From: Bacteroides sp. SM23_62_1
Lineage (GTDB): Bacteria; Bacteroidota; Bacteroidia; Bacteroidales; SM23-62
Direction of reading: 5' to 3'
DNA: 53,109 bases
NCBI GenBank assembly: GCA_001304505.1
Contig: LJUQ01000003.1
Location: 1-53,109, forward strand
How positions within the stretch are numbered: the stretch's first letter is position 1; each line of letters starts with the position of its first letter. Under the pieces are notes generated by a model. It made no database searches and was not told where the DNA came from. It worked only from the letters and a program-made list of their open reading frames with translations. The translations under genes were made by a program, and so were the position numbers. Shown here piece after piece: positions 25,206 to 34,802 of this stretch.

Positions 25206-26336
25206 TCACAATAGGACCGGTTTACTTTTTCTTCCCTTCCAGGTGAATGCAAATAGATTTCCCCCAATACCCGTTATGGTGATGTAGAAAAAATATAATA
25301 ATTCTACTGGTATAAATATTCTAAGAAGATACCTTGTTTTGTAAAAAGAAGTTGTGGTGTAAAGAAATATAAAATTAGCAACACATTTTACCATAAACAC
25401 GATCATAAATCCCTGTAAAAGTAATTTGCTGAAGATAGCCCCGACCAGTAAAACCATTAATAAGAAAGAAGTCACAAATACCACAATAGCAGTTATGATT
25501 AATGAAGGGTCCCTGTAATACCTGCTTTTTGATGTCCATCTCACACGCTGGTTAAAAAAATCTGTTGCACTTTTCGAATATGATGTTTCAACGAATGAAG
25601 ACCTTGATTTTAAAAAATGGATTTCATCAGGATATCGTTGTTTGACCCAGTGAAGAAAAAATACATCATCACCGGAAACTGTTAACGTTTGAACATGATT
25701 CGCAAACTGGAGATAAAGTTTCCTTTCGAATCCCATATTTGCGGCGTTGCATAATATCGGCCTGTTGACACCGGCTAATCCGGCCGAGCTGGTAACGAGA
25801 CTTAAAAATTCGAGGTTTTGTATCATGTCCCCGATTTTTTTACTGGCCGGATGAAGTACCGCTCCAAAAATAAGTTTGGATGATCTGGATGAATAATATC
25901 CTGCCATATCAGATATCCATGATTTTTTCAACCTGCAATCGCCGTCTGTAATGAGTACCAGGTCAGATTTTGCTTCTGTTATTCCTTCTATTAATGCGGC
26001 TCTTTTCCCCGATTTTTCATCCGGGAGCTGTAAAATCCTGATTTGATGGACACTTTTAAAGTTCTTGATCAATTTGTAAGTATCATCATCAGAATGATCA
26101 TCGACAATTAAAACCTCAAATTTTTCTTTTGGATATTCCTGCGATACAAGATCATTTAGCAGGTTGTGAATATTGGCTTCTTCATTTCTGACAGGAATCA
26201 CAACCGACAAAAAAAGCACCGGCTGTTTATCTGTTCCCCTGAATTCTTTAATCCTGAACCATCCGATCAGGATGGAAAAGATCAGGAACAGGTATATCAG
26301 GCAAATGATGCTGATGAATATCCAGAATGGGATCAA
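25206..26336 (-). CDS. Membrane-anchored family 2 glycosyltransferase
   Basis: A 376-aa protein with an N-terminal membrane helix (FWIFISIICLIYLFLIFSIL), a GT2 catalytic domain and about three or four C-terminal helices. Motifs are SVVIPVRNEEANI, LIVDDHSDDDT, the metal-binding TDGDCRLKKSW, VSGDDVFFLHW and QRVRW, a Q-x-x-R-W signature seen in processive and some non-processive inverting GT2 enzymes. It probably moves a sugar to a lipid or growing glycan on the inner face of the membrane. The donor is not predictable. It is the last of four minus-strand genes (nuclease, transporter, regulator, GT2) and is separated from the regulator by 96 bp. Confidence 0.88.
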   Translation of the reverse strand: MIPFWIFISIICLIYLFLIFSILIGWFRIKEFRGTDKQPVLFLSVVIPVRNEEANIHNLLNDLVSQEYPKEKFEVLIVDDHSDDDTYKLIKNFKSVHQIRILQLPDEKSGKRAALIEGITEAKSDLVLITDGDCRLKKSWISDMAGYYSSRSSKLIFGAVLHPASKKIGDMIQNLEFLSLVTSSAGLAGVNRPILCNAANMGFERKLYLQFANHVQTLTVSGDDVFFLHWVKQRYPDEIHFLKSRSSFVETSYSKSATDFFNQRVRWTSKSRYYRDPSLIITAIVVFVTSFLLMVLLVGAIFSKLLLQGFMIVFMVKCVANFIFLYTTTSFYKTRYLLRIFIPVELLYFFYITITGIGGNLFAFTWKGRKSKPVLL

Positions 26337-26432
26337 TTTGATAAAATATATTGTTAAATTGTTAAATTGTTATTTGACTGATAATAGATACTGAAACAAC
26401 TGGAATAAGATTAGATTAACAAATAATCCATA

Positions 26433-26834
26433 TTATAAAGGCAATAGTTCTTTGATTGTATTAATTAAGTGATTCAGATTGAATGGCTTGGATACGATTC
26501 TATCGCAGATGAAATCATCGGCCCGGATGGATTCACCATCGGCTACGCTGGCAGTAAGGATGATAACCGGAATATCAGGATGTTTGCTTTTAATTATTTT
26601 TGATGCTTCAAAACCATCCATCTCCGGTAACTGGATATCCATTAAAATTATATTGATCTTATTGCATATTTCACAGGTTTTTATTGCCTCAATACCCGAT
26701 TTTGCCCAGAGGATATTTATTTTGGTTTTCTTGAAAAGACTTTCTAATAATTTATAATTTGCAAGATCATCCTCAACAATTAAAACTGTAAATGCATTCC
26801 AATCAACTTTCTCTGTTTTTTCGTTATTCATCAT
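26433..26834 (-). CDS. Single-domain response regulator (CheY-like receiver)
   Basis: The 133-aa protein is a receiver domain alone: acidic pair in VLIVEDDLANYKLLE, phospho-acceptor Asp in IILMDIQLPEMDGFEA, switch Thr in VIILTAS and Lys in IVSKPFN. There is no output domain, so it should act by protein contact or as a phosphorelay stage. No histidine kinase lies nearby. The ATG at 26834 is followed by a second Met; either may be used. It sits 29 bp downstream of the nucleoside transporter gene. Confidence 0.94.
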   Translation of the reverse strand: MMNNEKTEKVDWNAFTVLIVEDDLANYKLLESLFKKTKINILWAKSGIEAIKTCEICNKINIILMDIQLPEMDGFEASKIIKSKHPDIPVIILTASVADGESIRADDFICDRIVSKPFNLNHLINTIKELLPL

Positions 26835-26863
26835 AAAACTTTTCTGTTTTTAGTCATTTCTAA

Positions 26864-28393
26864 TTATCCAAGTATCATCCCGATGATGGTAGCTGAAAGG
26901 AGTGAAGCAAGTGTTCCTGCAAGTAAAGCTTTGAGTCCGAAACGGGATAACAATACTCTCTGACCTGGTGCAAGTGCACCGATACCACCGATCTGTATTC
27001 CGATGGATGCAAAGTTTGCAAATCCACATAAAATATAGGTAGCGACAATGACAGATTTGGTTTCGGCAAAAGATCCGGCAGATTTCAGGTCTGCAAGACT
27101 CAGGTAACTGATAAATTCTGTTAATATAATTTTTTCACCTAACAATCTGCCAACCAGGGTGATATCTTCACCACATATACCTGTAAGCCAGATTACAGGG
27201 GCAAAGATATATCCAAGAATAAATTGCAGTGATAATTCATGATACTGTCCATGTGTAACCCGTTCAATCGCTGTATTCAGAGAAGTCCAGTCACCAATTT
27301 TTAAAAAAATAAAATTAACCATGGCGATAAAAGCCAGAAAGACCAATAGCATTGCAGCCACATTAACAGCTAATCTTAATCCCTGGTAGGTCCCGTTCGT
27401 AATAGCATCAAGGACATTTTTTCCTATCTGGTCTTTTGAAATGTGAATCCCTTCATCAATATTCTGGGTTTGTGGTACCAGAATCTTTGAGATAACTACA
27501 ACTCCGGGTGCAGCCATGACGGATGCTGTTAGAAGATGTTTGGCGAAGATTACACGCTGAACAGGATCATCTCCCCCAAGGATGTTGATGTAGACGGCCA
27601 GCACTCCACCGGCAAGCGTTGCCATGCCACCTGACATAACCAGCATGATTTCTGAAGGATTCATTTTTTCAAGATACTCTTTAATCATAAGAGGAGATTC
27701 TGTTTGCCCAACGAATATATTACCTGCCACGGACAGACTTTCTGCACCGGATAATTTAAGTGCCTTACTGAGTGCCCATGCCAGAGCGTATACAACAGCC
27801 TGAATAATACCAAAATAGAATAAAACACTCATCAATGCAGAAAAGAAAATTATTGTTGGCAGGATTGTTACGACAAAATTTATAAGAGGTGGTTCAATTA
27901 TACCTGTTTCTGTTGATTTAAAAAGAAATTCTGTTCCTGCAAATGTAAAATCAATTACTTTAATATATAGTTTCCCGGCAAATTCAAAGAATACCTGCAC
28001 TGCCGGGATCCATAGTATACAGATAGCAAGCAGCAGTTGAATAGCAAGCCCGATACCAACTAATTTCCAGGATACTGCCCTTATATTTGAACTGAAAAGG
28101 CAGGCAAGTAAGATCAGTACAATCATCCCGGCAATACCCCTTAAAATCCTGATCAGGTTAAAATGAAATTTGCTGGTTGCCGGAATAATCTGATTTGTCT
28201 CATTGAATGGTCTCGGTTTGGTTATAATGCCCGAATCTGCAACACCTTTGTTAAGACTATCTGGAAAAAGAACAGAGGAATTTACGACTGAATTACTGTC
28301 AGTTAGAGCAGTTTCTGAATACAGGGAAGCTATGGAGTGATTATTGTATAAAACAGGAATGATCAGGAGAAAACCGATAATGATTTTTTTCAT
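26864..28393 (-). CDS. Concentrative nucleoside transporter (CNT/NupC family) with N-terminal extension
   Basis: A 509-aa inner-membrane symporter for nucleosides. The CNT core starts near residue 85 (ILRGIAGMIVLILLACLFSSN) and shows GLAIQLLLAICIL, the VFVGQTESPL-like sequence NIFVGQTESPLMIKEYLEKMN, the SGGMATLAGGVLAVYI segment, and FANFASIGIQIGGIGALAPGQR. Before the core is an unusual extension of about 80 residues that begins with a signal-peptide-like helix (IIIGFLLIIPVLYNNHSIA) and continues with a Ser/Asn-rich linker. Such extensions occur in some Bacteroidota CNT proteins. It lies 13 bp after the bifunctional nuclease gene and 29 bp before the response regulator. Confidence 0.92.
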   Translation of the reverse strand: MKKIIIGFLLIIPVLYNNHSIASLYSETALTDSNSVVNSSVLFPDSLNKGVADSGIITKPRPFNETNQIIPATSKFHFNLIRILRGIAGMIVLILLACLFSSNIRAVSWKLVGIGLAIQLLLAICILWIPAVQVFFEFAGKLYIKVIDFTFAGTEFLFKSTETGIIEPPLINFVVTILPTIIFFSALMSVLFYFGIIQAVVYALAWALSKALKLSGAESLSVAGNIFVGQTESPLMIKEYLEKMNPSEIMLVMSGGMATLAGGVLAVYINILGGDDPVQRVIFAKHLLTASVMAAPGVVVISKILVPQTQNIDEGIHISKDQIGKNVLDAITNGTYQGLRLAVNVAAMLLVFLAFIAMVNFIFLKIGDWTSLNTAIERVTHGQYHELSLQFILGYIFAPVIWLTGICGEDITLVGRLLGEKIILTEFISYLSLADLKSAGSFAETKSVIVATYILCGFANFASIGIQIGGIGALAPGQRVLLSRFGLKALLAGTLASLLSATIIGMILG

Positions 28394-28406
28394 TCAGAAT
28401 TTAGAA

Positions 28407-29024
28407 TTAACTGGTCTTTCGCCTGTTTAATTCATCTCGTATCATTGAAGCACGTTCATAATCTTCATTATTGATTGCTGTTTGCAGCATTTCCTTCAGC
28501 TCTTCATCAGATAGCTCCTTAAATTCCTCGCTGGATTTCCCGTGACCGGAAGATGTTGGTGATTTAACTGGCCCCGAATCTTTTTCAGATCCTTTTCCTG
28601 CGGTTTCTTTTCCAAATTCAAGAACGATCCCTGCCCTTTCCATTATTTCTTCGGTTGTAAAAATTGGGCATTTAAAACGCAATGCCAGTGCAATGGCATC
28701 GGAAGTTCTGGCGTCAACAGCCAGACGATTTTTACCATCATCACACAAAAGCTTTGAATAGAATACTCCTTCTTCAAGTTTATAAATATTAACTTCAAGA
28801 AGGTCAATTTTAAATGAAACGGCAAAATTCAAAAACAGGTCATGTGTAAGTGGACGCGGGGGTTTTAATCCTTCAAGTTGTATGGCAATGGCCTGGGCTT
28901 CAAATCCTCCAACGATAATGGGAATCCTTCTGTCACCGTTTTCCTCAGTCAGCACCAATGCATAAGCTCCTGATTGGGTTTGACTGTAGGATATTCCAAG
29001 CACGTTCAGTTTTATCTTACTCAT
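28407..29024 (-). CDS. Bifunctional nuclease (BFN/DUF151) domain protein with UVR motif
   Basis: The 205-aa protein has a DUF151 domain (residues 1 to about 140: IPIIVGGFEAQAIAIQLEG, RPLTHDLFLNFA, VDARTSDAIALALRFKCPIF), then a flexible Gly/Ser/Lys linker, then a UvrB/UvrC-type helical hairpin motif (LQTAINNEDYERASMIRDEL). DUF151 proteins include plant nucleases with RNase and DNase activity; in bacteria the role is uncertain. The UVR motif suggests contact with a protein such as a Clp or Uvr partner. It is probably the first gene of a minus-strand unit that continues into nupC 13 bp later. Confidence 0.9.
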   Translation of the reverse strand: MSKIKLNVLGISYSQTQSGAYALVLTEENGDRRIPIIVGGFEAQAIAIQLEGLKPPRPLTHDLFLNFAVSFKIDLLEVNIYKLEEGVFYSKLLCDDGKNRLAVDARTSDAIALALRFKCPIFTTEEIMERAGIVLEFGKETAGKGSEKDSGPVKSPTSSGHGKSSEEFKELSDEELKEMLQTAINNEDYERASMIRDELNRRKTS

Positions 29025-29065
29025 CTGTCAGTGTTAGGCAGGTCGATCTGACCTTATCATTCACA

Positions 29066-29073
29066 CAAATATA
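29066..29073 (-). promoter_or_regulatory. Possible -7 promoter element for the nuclease-transporter unit
   Basis: On the minus strand TATATTTG matches TAnnTTTG and lies 41 bp before the ATG of the DUF151 gene. I see no TTTG at -33. Confidence 0.45.
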
Positions 29074-29172
29074 ATGAAATGATTTTTTCTTGTACTAGTA
29101 ATTACAGACATTGTTGGATTAATAGAATGTTAAATTGTTAATTTGTTCATAAGGCTAATATGATACAAATAT

Positions 29173-29290
29173 GTCCGGTTAACAACCGGACTTAACAGTA
29201 ATTACCCCTGTTATATGGTCCGGTTAACAACCGGACTTAACAGTATTCACCTTCGTCGGAAGGTCCGGTTGGAAACCAGACCTTCTCTGG
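29173..29290. repeat. Three tandem hairpin units with 45-bp period
   Basis: GTCCGGTT begins at 29173, 29218 and 29263, exactly 45 bp apart. Units 1 and 2 share GTCCGGTTAACAACCGGAC plus CTTAACAGT; unit 3 has diverged but keeps pairing through matched changes (GAAGGTC/GACCTTC and GGTT/AACC). The remaining part of each unit differs. The array lies in the 440-bp region upstream of the T9SS giant gene, which otherwise shows no gene. Confidence 0.8.
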
Positions 29291-29465
29291 AGAACTTCAC
29301 ACCTTACCACCTTTGCAATTTCCCACACAAATTCCTGTATTTCATCCCTCCAGAAGGTAGTTCATCACAAAAATTTGACTATTATCCGGGAATGATATAA
29401 CTTGTATATAATAAGAGTGATTTGTGCACTGTTTTCAGGGATTGTCAAACGGTAAACAATCTGCC

Positions 29466-32400
29466 ATGAAAAAGTACATCATTCTCACCTGCTTTGCTTC
29501 CATAATCCATTTTTCTTTTATCACTTTAAATTTTTCTTTTGCCCAGACAACCATTGAAGTCTCGGGGGAGATCACTGAAAATACAACCTGGTCGGATGAT
29601 ACGGTAAAGGTGACAGGTAACCTGACCGTGCTTGATGATGTTACACTTACCATTGATCCGGGGACTTATGTTGAGTTCCAGGGGTATTACCAGCTTAATG
29701 TGAAAGGTAGACTTATTGCATCAGGGGCCCCCGGGGATAGTATTGTATTCACCATTAATGATACAACAGGATGGAGTACATACGACGATCCTTCAGGAGG
29801 ATGGGCAGGTATCCTGTTTGCTGATTCAACCGGGAGTATGGGAGATAATGACACATCAAGTCTTATAATTTGTAAAATTTCTCATACAAAGAACTCTTTA
29901 GACAGAATTTATGGGGGAGGGATATACCAATATAATTTCAGGAAATTGGAAATAGATGGTTGTTATTTTGCAAATTGCCATTCTGTATCACATGGAGGAG
30001 GTATTGCAATAATGGATTCCTATGTCAGAATAACAAACAGCACCTTTACCCGTTGCAGTGCATTGGAAGGAGCAGCAATTTATTGTGAGAATGGTTCTAT
30101 TTTATTACATTCTAATATATTTTTCAAAAATATTGGGAGTGACGAGAATGATGAAACATGGACGACTGGATGTATTGATCTGCAAAACCTTGATACTGCT
30201 ATAATAAAATATAACAAAATCTTTGATAACCAAACCAGTAATAACGGAGGAGGCATATATTTCAATGGATCATTAATTATTATTGAAAATAATGAAATAT
30301 ATCATAATTATGCCAGGTTTGACGGTGGTGGTATCTATCTCCATTCCGGGACAACGGCTATTATTAATAATAATCTGATCTGGGGTAACCACCTGACATG
30401 GGGTGGTGGATCCGGGATATACTCCGGAGACTTTGTTCATTTTACCTTTCGGAATAATCAAATATTCGATAACTATAGTATGTATTATACTAGGGGTGGA
30501 ATGAGATTTGATTTTCATCAATTGGAGAATGGAGTAGTTGAATTCAATCAGATACACCATAATACAAACGGAGGTTTTACTCTTTCAGGATCAGTGAGTG
30601 ATAGCAGTCTGGTCATTTCAAATAATCATATATACGAAAATACTTCACATGGAATTAGTATATATTATGGTAATGAAATCCTTAGAGAAAACGAAATTTA
30701 TAATAATTATGGTTACGGGATTGGATTATCGTATGATGAAACTCAATTAGAAAGAAACTTGATATACGGGAATACAGGGAGAGGGATCGCTACAATTATG
30801 AATTCAGCTTTTATAAGTAGAAATATTATAACCGGAAATAGCGGTGGTGGAATTAACATTGCTGAGGCATATCCATTAATCGTTCAAAATATTATCGTTA
30901 ACAATGAGGCAAAAATAGGTGGAGCGATTTCAATATATGATTCTGAACCATTAATAATTAACAATACCATCTATAATAATAAAGCCACTGATCCTGAATC
31001 AGGAGGTGCCATTTCCATTGGAATTTATTGTAATCCAAAATTTTATAATAATATCATATATAACAATTTTGCAGGAACACAGGCGAACCAGATTAGTTTT
31101 AGAACATTTGATGCCAAAGCTGATTTCTATAACTGTAACATACAGGGAGGTGAAGAAAGCTTTATATATCAGCCAGGTTCAACTCATTCCGGTATCTATC
31201 TCGATAACATTGATATTGATCCAAATATAAAAGAACCGAGCCCGGAACCGGGATACCTGGCAGATGGTTTAAACGCTGATTGGAGCCTGACAATGAATTC
31301 TCCATGTATAAATAAAGGTGTAAATTCCATTAAAGGTTTTGTTTTACCTGAAGTAGATTATGCTGGTAATAAAAGGATCAGTTTCATAGATGTTGATATC
31401 GGGGCCTATGAATATCATGACACGGTCCTCGAATTTTGCGGTCCAATCACTGAAAATACAATCTGGGCAGCTGACACCGTCAAATTATGTGATGATGTAA
31501 TCGTTGAAGATGGGAATCTTTTAAGAGTATTACCGGGTGTTTGTGTACAATCACAGGGACAATACGGTATTCAGGTAGAAGGCACTCTCCTTTGTGAAGG
31601 TGTTGCAAAAAGCCCAATTTTATTTACCGCAAAAGATACTACCGAGTTCTTTGAACCAATCTGTTTCGCAGGTGGTTGGAGTGGTATCGAGTTCGGTGCA
31701 GGTTCAGCGACAGACACATCAAAAATCTTCCACACAATATTTGAGTTTTGCATTGGAGGAGCTATCATGTGCGTACTTGCTCCAAAAATATTAATTTCTG
31801 ATTGTCTTTTCAGATGGAACCGTGGCGGTGGTGGTGCGATAGGAACTCTTCTTTCACCTATATCGATTATTCGTTCAGATTTCATAAATAATTTTGGTTT
31901 TGATGATGAAGGGGCTATTTCTCTCGAACGTTCAGATGCACAAATTGTATCATGTAAATTCATGGGAAACTCCTATACTTATGGTGGTGCAATTTTTATC
32001 TGGCGTTGCAGTCCAACCATAACAAAGTGTGAATTTACTAATAACCAATCAAGTCAGGGAGGTGGTGCCATTTATGCATATGAAAGATCCAGTCCAGTAA
32101 TCAGTCATAATCTGTTCCAGTTTAACAGGGATTATTCAGAATTGGTTGATTGGGGTGGAGGAGCAGTTTATGCCGAGGGAGGAGAGCCGATTATTTCTTA
32201 TAACACAATCATTAATAATCAGGCCTTTTATGGCGGAGGATTATTCGTTAAAAGAGTTGATGATAAGGAAAATCCGGTAATTTCAAACAATATCTTTGCA
32301 AATAACTCAGCAACTCAGGGTGGGGCAATATACAATTCTCAATGCAATATGAGCTTGATCAATAATACTATAGTCAATAATCATTCAATAGTTGCGGGTG

Positions 32401-34802
32401 GGGGAATATTCACAGAAGGAATGGCTAAACAAAACAGGATATATAATTCAATAATCTGGGGAAATGAGACAGCAGACTTATTAAATCAAATTCATATTGA
32501 TTATGATAAGGATACAAGTAATATGGAAATATATTACTCAAATATTCAGGGTGGTATTCTCGCGATTACAGGAAGTAAACCATTTATTTATGAAAATAAT
32601 CTGGACTCATTACCAAAGTTTATTAATCCAACCATTAATACCGGTGTTGATTTTCTTACAACTCCCACCGATTGGATGCTTTTATCCAATAGTCCTTCAG
32701 TAAACACCGGAACAAATGACATTTCTGATCTATATGTTGGTGATATTGACCTACTTGGAAATCCAAGAATACATTTCAGTAGAATTGATATGGGTGCAAT
32801 AGAAAACCAATCATATAAACCTGAAATATTAAAACAACCGACTTCACATATAGCATGTGTGGGAGAGGAAATCAAACTAAGTATCCAGGTAGATGATTCT
32901 GTTGATTATCAATGGACATATGAAAACAATAATATTCTGGGAGCAAATTCATCAGTTCTAAGGATTGATTCTTTAACCATAGATAAACAGGGTAATTATC
33001 AATGTATTGTTAAAAATAAATTTGGAACTGTTTACAGTAATCCATGTTTTATTCAGGTTAAGGAATTACCAGATATTCTTCAAAATCCCCAAAATACTTG
33101 GGCACAAGAAAATTCAACGGTTTCATTGGAAATCTTTGCCAGGGGTTCAGACCTTAAATACCAGTGGCAAAAAGATAGTTTGAATCTGACATTTCATCTT
33201 ACTCCAAAATTAAATATTGAAAATCCCGGATTGACCGATGAGGGTTTTTATCGATGTATTATTTACAATACATGTGATACAGTCACATCAGAGAATGCAG
33301 TCTTATACCTTGCCCCCCAAATATGCATGGTTACCGTCGATCCCTTAACCGGAAATAACCTGGTGATCTGGGAGAAAAAATCCAAAGCTCCCATTTCTGC
33401 ATATAATGTTTACAGGGAAAGCAAGGCTGCAGGTATCTATGATCTGATGGGAACGGTTACCCATAATGACCTGAGCATCTTTGTCGATACCACCGCTGAC
33501 CCAATGGTTCAGGCATATCTCTACAAAATCACCGGTGTGGACACCTCAGACTATGAAACAGATATAGACCTGTGTAAACCACACAAGACAATCCATCTGC
33601 TGGTTTCAACGAATCCGGAGCTGAACACAACACAGCTGGAGTGGGATAAATATTACGGTTTTAGTTACCAGACCTATCACATATACAGGAGTCCGATAAA
33701 ATCCGATTTTATCCAGATCCATTCCCTGTCAAGTTCCCTGAGTTCCTGGACAGATCCAGATCCTCTTCCTGACGTCGGTTATTACCGCATTGCTGTTGAA
33801 AAACCGAATCCCTGCTTCCCCACCGGTGGAAGCAAAAAGGCTGATGCCGGCCCCTACAGCCATTCGATGTCGAACATGGAGGATAACCGTCTACAGGAGG
33901 TTATGGGGAACCAGGCTCCAACAGATATAAACCTGACTGACAATACCGTAGCTGAGAATCAGTCGATCGGCACCCTGGTGGGCAGGCTGGAAACAACGGA
34001 TGCTGATACAGCAGACCACCATACCTATAAACTTGTGAGTGGTTCAGGTGATACAGACAACAACCGGTTCACCACGCTCGGCGACATGCTCATCACAGCA
34101 GAAATGCTGGATTATGAGACAAAGGATACCCTGTATGTGAGAATAAAATCGACTGATAAAGGGGACCTTTCTTTTGAAGATTCATTTTTCATCCTTGTAA
34201 CCGATGTTAACGAAGGAGCAGGGAACCTGGCACCAACAGGTATTACCCTGAACTTCAACTCAATTGACGAGAACAAACCTGTTGGAACAATGATCGGAAA
34301 GTTACAGACCATAGATCCAAATGAGGATGATATGCATACTTATGGACTGGTTGAAGGCCTTGGAGCAGATGATAATAACAGCTTCATATTACTGGGTGAT
34401 GCACTTCTATCCGGAGAGCAGTTTGATTATGAGACAAAAGGAGAGTATACCATCCGGATACGATCCAGGGATGATGGTGATGGCAGATTGTCATTTGAAA
34501 AGTCATTTACAATTTATGTTAACGACCTTCTTGAAACGGGATTAACGGATAACCGGATTAAAAACAGGAGTCTTGATATCTACCCGAATCCCTTCAATAA
34601 CAAAACATTGATTCAATTTGAAAATCCTGCCGGTGAAAAATACCGGATGTACATAACCGATCTTACAGGTAAAGTAGTCTATTTCAAAGATAACATCTTT
34701 ACCAGCCACATCGAATTCAACAGGCGAGATCTTCCGGATGGTTGTTATTTTGTTGAGTTGAGGGGAGTGAAGATCTTCAGGGGTAAAATCATATTAGAAT
34801 AA
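29466..34802 (+). CDS. Giant secreted protein: two beta-helix blocks, Ig-like, FnIII-like and cadherin-like domains, T9SS type A sorting tail
   Basis: The internal ATG at 29466 gives a clean signal peptide (KKYIILTCFASIIHF, ending SFAQ), so I prefer it to the GTG at 29424; the product is then 1778 aa. It has two related modules, each starting with a cap (ENTTWSDDTVKV and ENTIWAADTVKL) and followed by right-handed beta-helix repeats of the type GGGIYxxxGxxxIxNNxIxxN; they span about residues 30-600 and 625-1100. Then come two Ig-like domains with paired Cys (VGEEIKLSI...YQCIV and KYQWQKDS...YRCII), an FnIII-like part (SAYNVYRESK), two cadherin-like repeats (APTDINL...VAENQ and APTGITLN...IDENK) and a C-terminal T9SS sorting domain (LDIYPNPFNNKTLIQF). 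It should be exported through Sec and T9SS and attached to or released from the surface. Adhesion or polysaccharide binding is likely; no catalytic site is evident. Confidence 0.88.
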   Translation: MKKYIILTCFASIIHFSFITLNFSFAQTTIEVSGEITENTTWSDDTVKVTGNLTVLDDVTLTIDPGTYVEFQGYYQLNVKGRLIASGAPGDSIVFTINDTTGWSTYDDPSGGWAGILFADSTGSMGDNDTSSLIICKISHTKNSLDRIYGGGIYQYNFRKLEIDGCYFANCHSVSHGGGIAIMDSYVRITNSTFTRCSALEGAAIYCENGSILLHSNIFFKNIGSDENDETWTTGCIDLQNLDTAIIKYNKIFDNQTSNNGGGIYFNGSLIIIENNEIYHNYARFDGGGIYLHSGTTAIINNNLIWGNHLTWGGGSGIYSGDFVHFTFRNNQIFDNYSMYYTRGGMRFDFHQLENGVVEFNQIHHNTNGGFTLSGSVSDSSLVISNNHIYENTSHGISIYYGNEILRENEIYNNYGYGIGLSYDETQLERNLIYGNTGRGIATIMNSAFISRNIITGNSGGGINIAEAYPLIVQNIIVNNEAKIGGAISIYDSEPLIINNTIYNNKATDPESGGAISIGIYCNPKFYNNIIYNNFAGTQANQISFRTFDAKADFYNCNIQGGEESFIYQPGSTHSGIYLDNIDIDPNIKEPSPEPGYLADGLNADWSLTMNSPCINKGVNSIKGFVLPEVDYAGNKRISFIDVDIGAYEYHDTVLEFCGPITENTIWAADTVKLCDDVIVEDGNLLRVLPGVCVQSQGQYGIQVEGTLLCEGVAKSPILFTAKDTTEFFEPICFAGGWSGIEFGAGSATDTSKIFHTIFEFCIGGAIMCVLAPKILISDCLFRWNRGGGGAIGTLLSPISIIRSDFINNFGFDDEGAISLERSDAQIVSCKFMGNSYTYGGAIFIWRCSPTITKCEFTNNQSSQGGGAIYAYERSSPVISHNLFQFNRDYSELVDWGGGAVYAEGGEPIISYNTIINNQAFYGGGLFVKRVDDKENPVISNNIFANNSATQGGAIYNSQCNMSLINNTIVNNHSIVAGGGIFTEGMAKQNRIYNSIIWGNETADLLNQIHIDYDKDTSNMEIYYSNIQGGILAITGSKPFIYENNLDSLPKFINPTINTGVDFLTTPTDWMLLSNSPSVNTGTNDISDLYVGDIDLLGNPRIHFSRIDMGAIENQSYKPEILKQPTSHIACVGEEIKLSIQVDDSVDYQWTYENNNILGANSSVLRIDSLTIDKQGNYQCIVKNKFGTVYSNPCFIQVKELPDILQNPQNTWAQENSTVSLEIFARGSDLKYQWQKDSLNLTFHLTPKLNIENPGLTDEGFYRCIIYNTCDTVTSENAVLYLAPQICMVTVDPLTGNNLVIWEKKSKAPISAYNVYRESKAAGIYDLMGTVTHNDLSIFVDTTADPMVQAYLYKITGVDTSDYETDIDLCKPHKTIHLLVSTNPELNTTQLEWDKYYGFSYQTYHIYRSPIKSDFIQIHSLSSSLSSWTDPDPLPDVGYYRIAVEKPNPCFPTGGSKKADAGPYSHSMSNMEDNRLQEVMGNQAPTDINLTDNTVAENQSIGTLVGRLETTDADTADHHTYKLVSGSGDTDNNRFTTLGDMLITAEMLDYETKDTLYVRIKSTDKGDLSFEDSFFILVTDVNEGAGNLAPTGITLNFNSIDENKPVGTMIGKLQTIDPNEDDMHTYGLVEGLGADDNNSFILLGDALLSGEQFDYETKGEYTIRIRSRDDGDGRLSFEKSFTIYVNDLLETGLTDNRIKNRSLDIYPNPFNNKTLIQFENPAGEKYRMYITDLTGKVVYFKDNIFTSHIEFNRRDLPDGCYFVELRGVKIFRGKIILE

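Noticed and set aside
29173-29290. Possible CRISPR array (three regularly spaced repeats)
   Set aside because: Only three units, variable parts of about 16 bp, each repeat is a self-complementary hairpin, the third is degenerate, and no cas genes are nearby.
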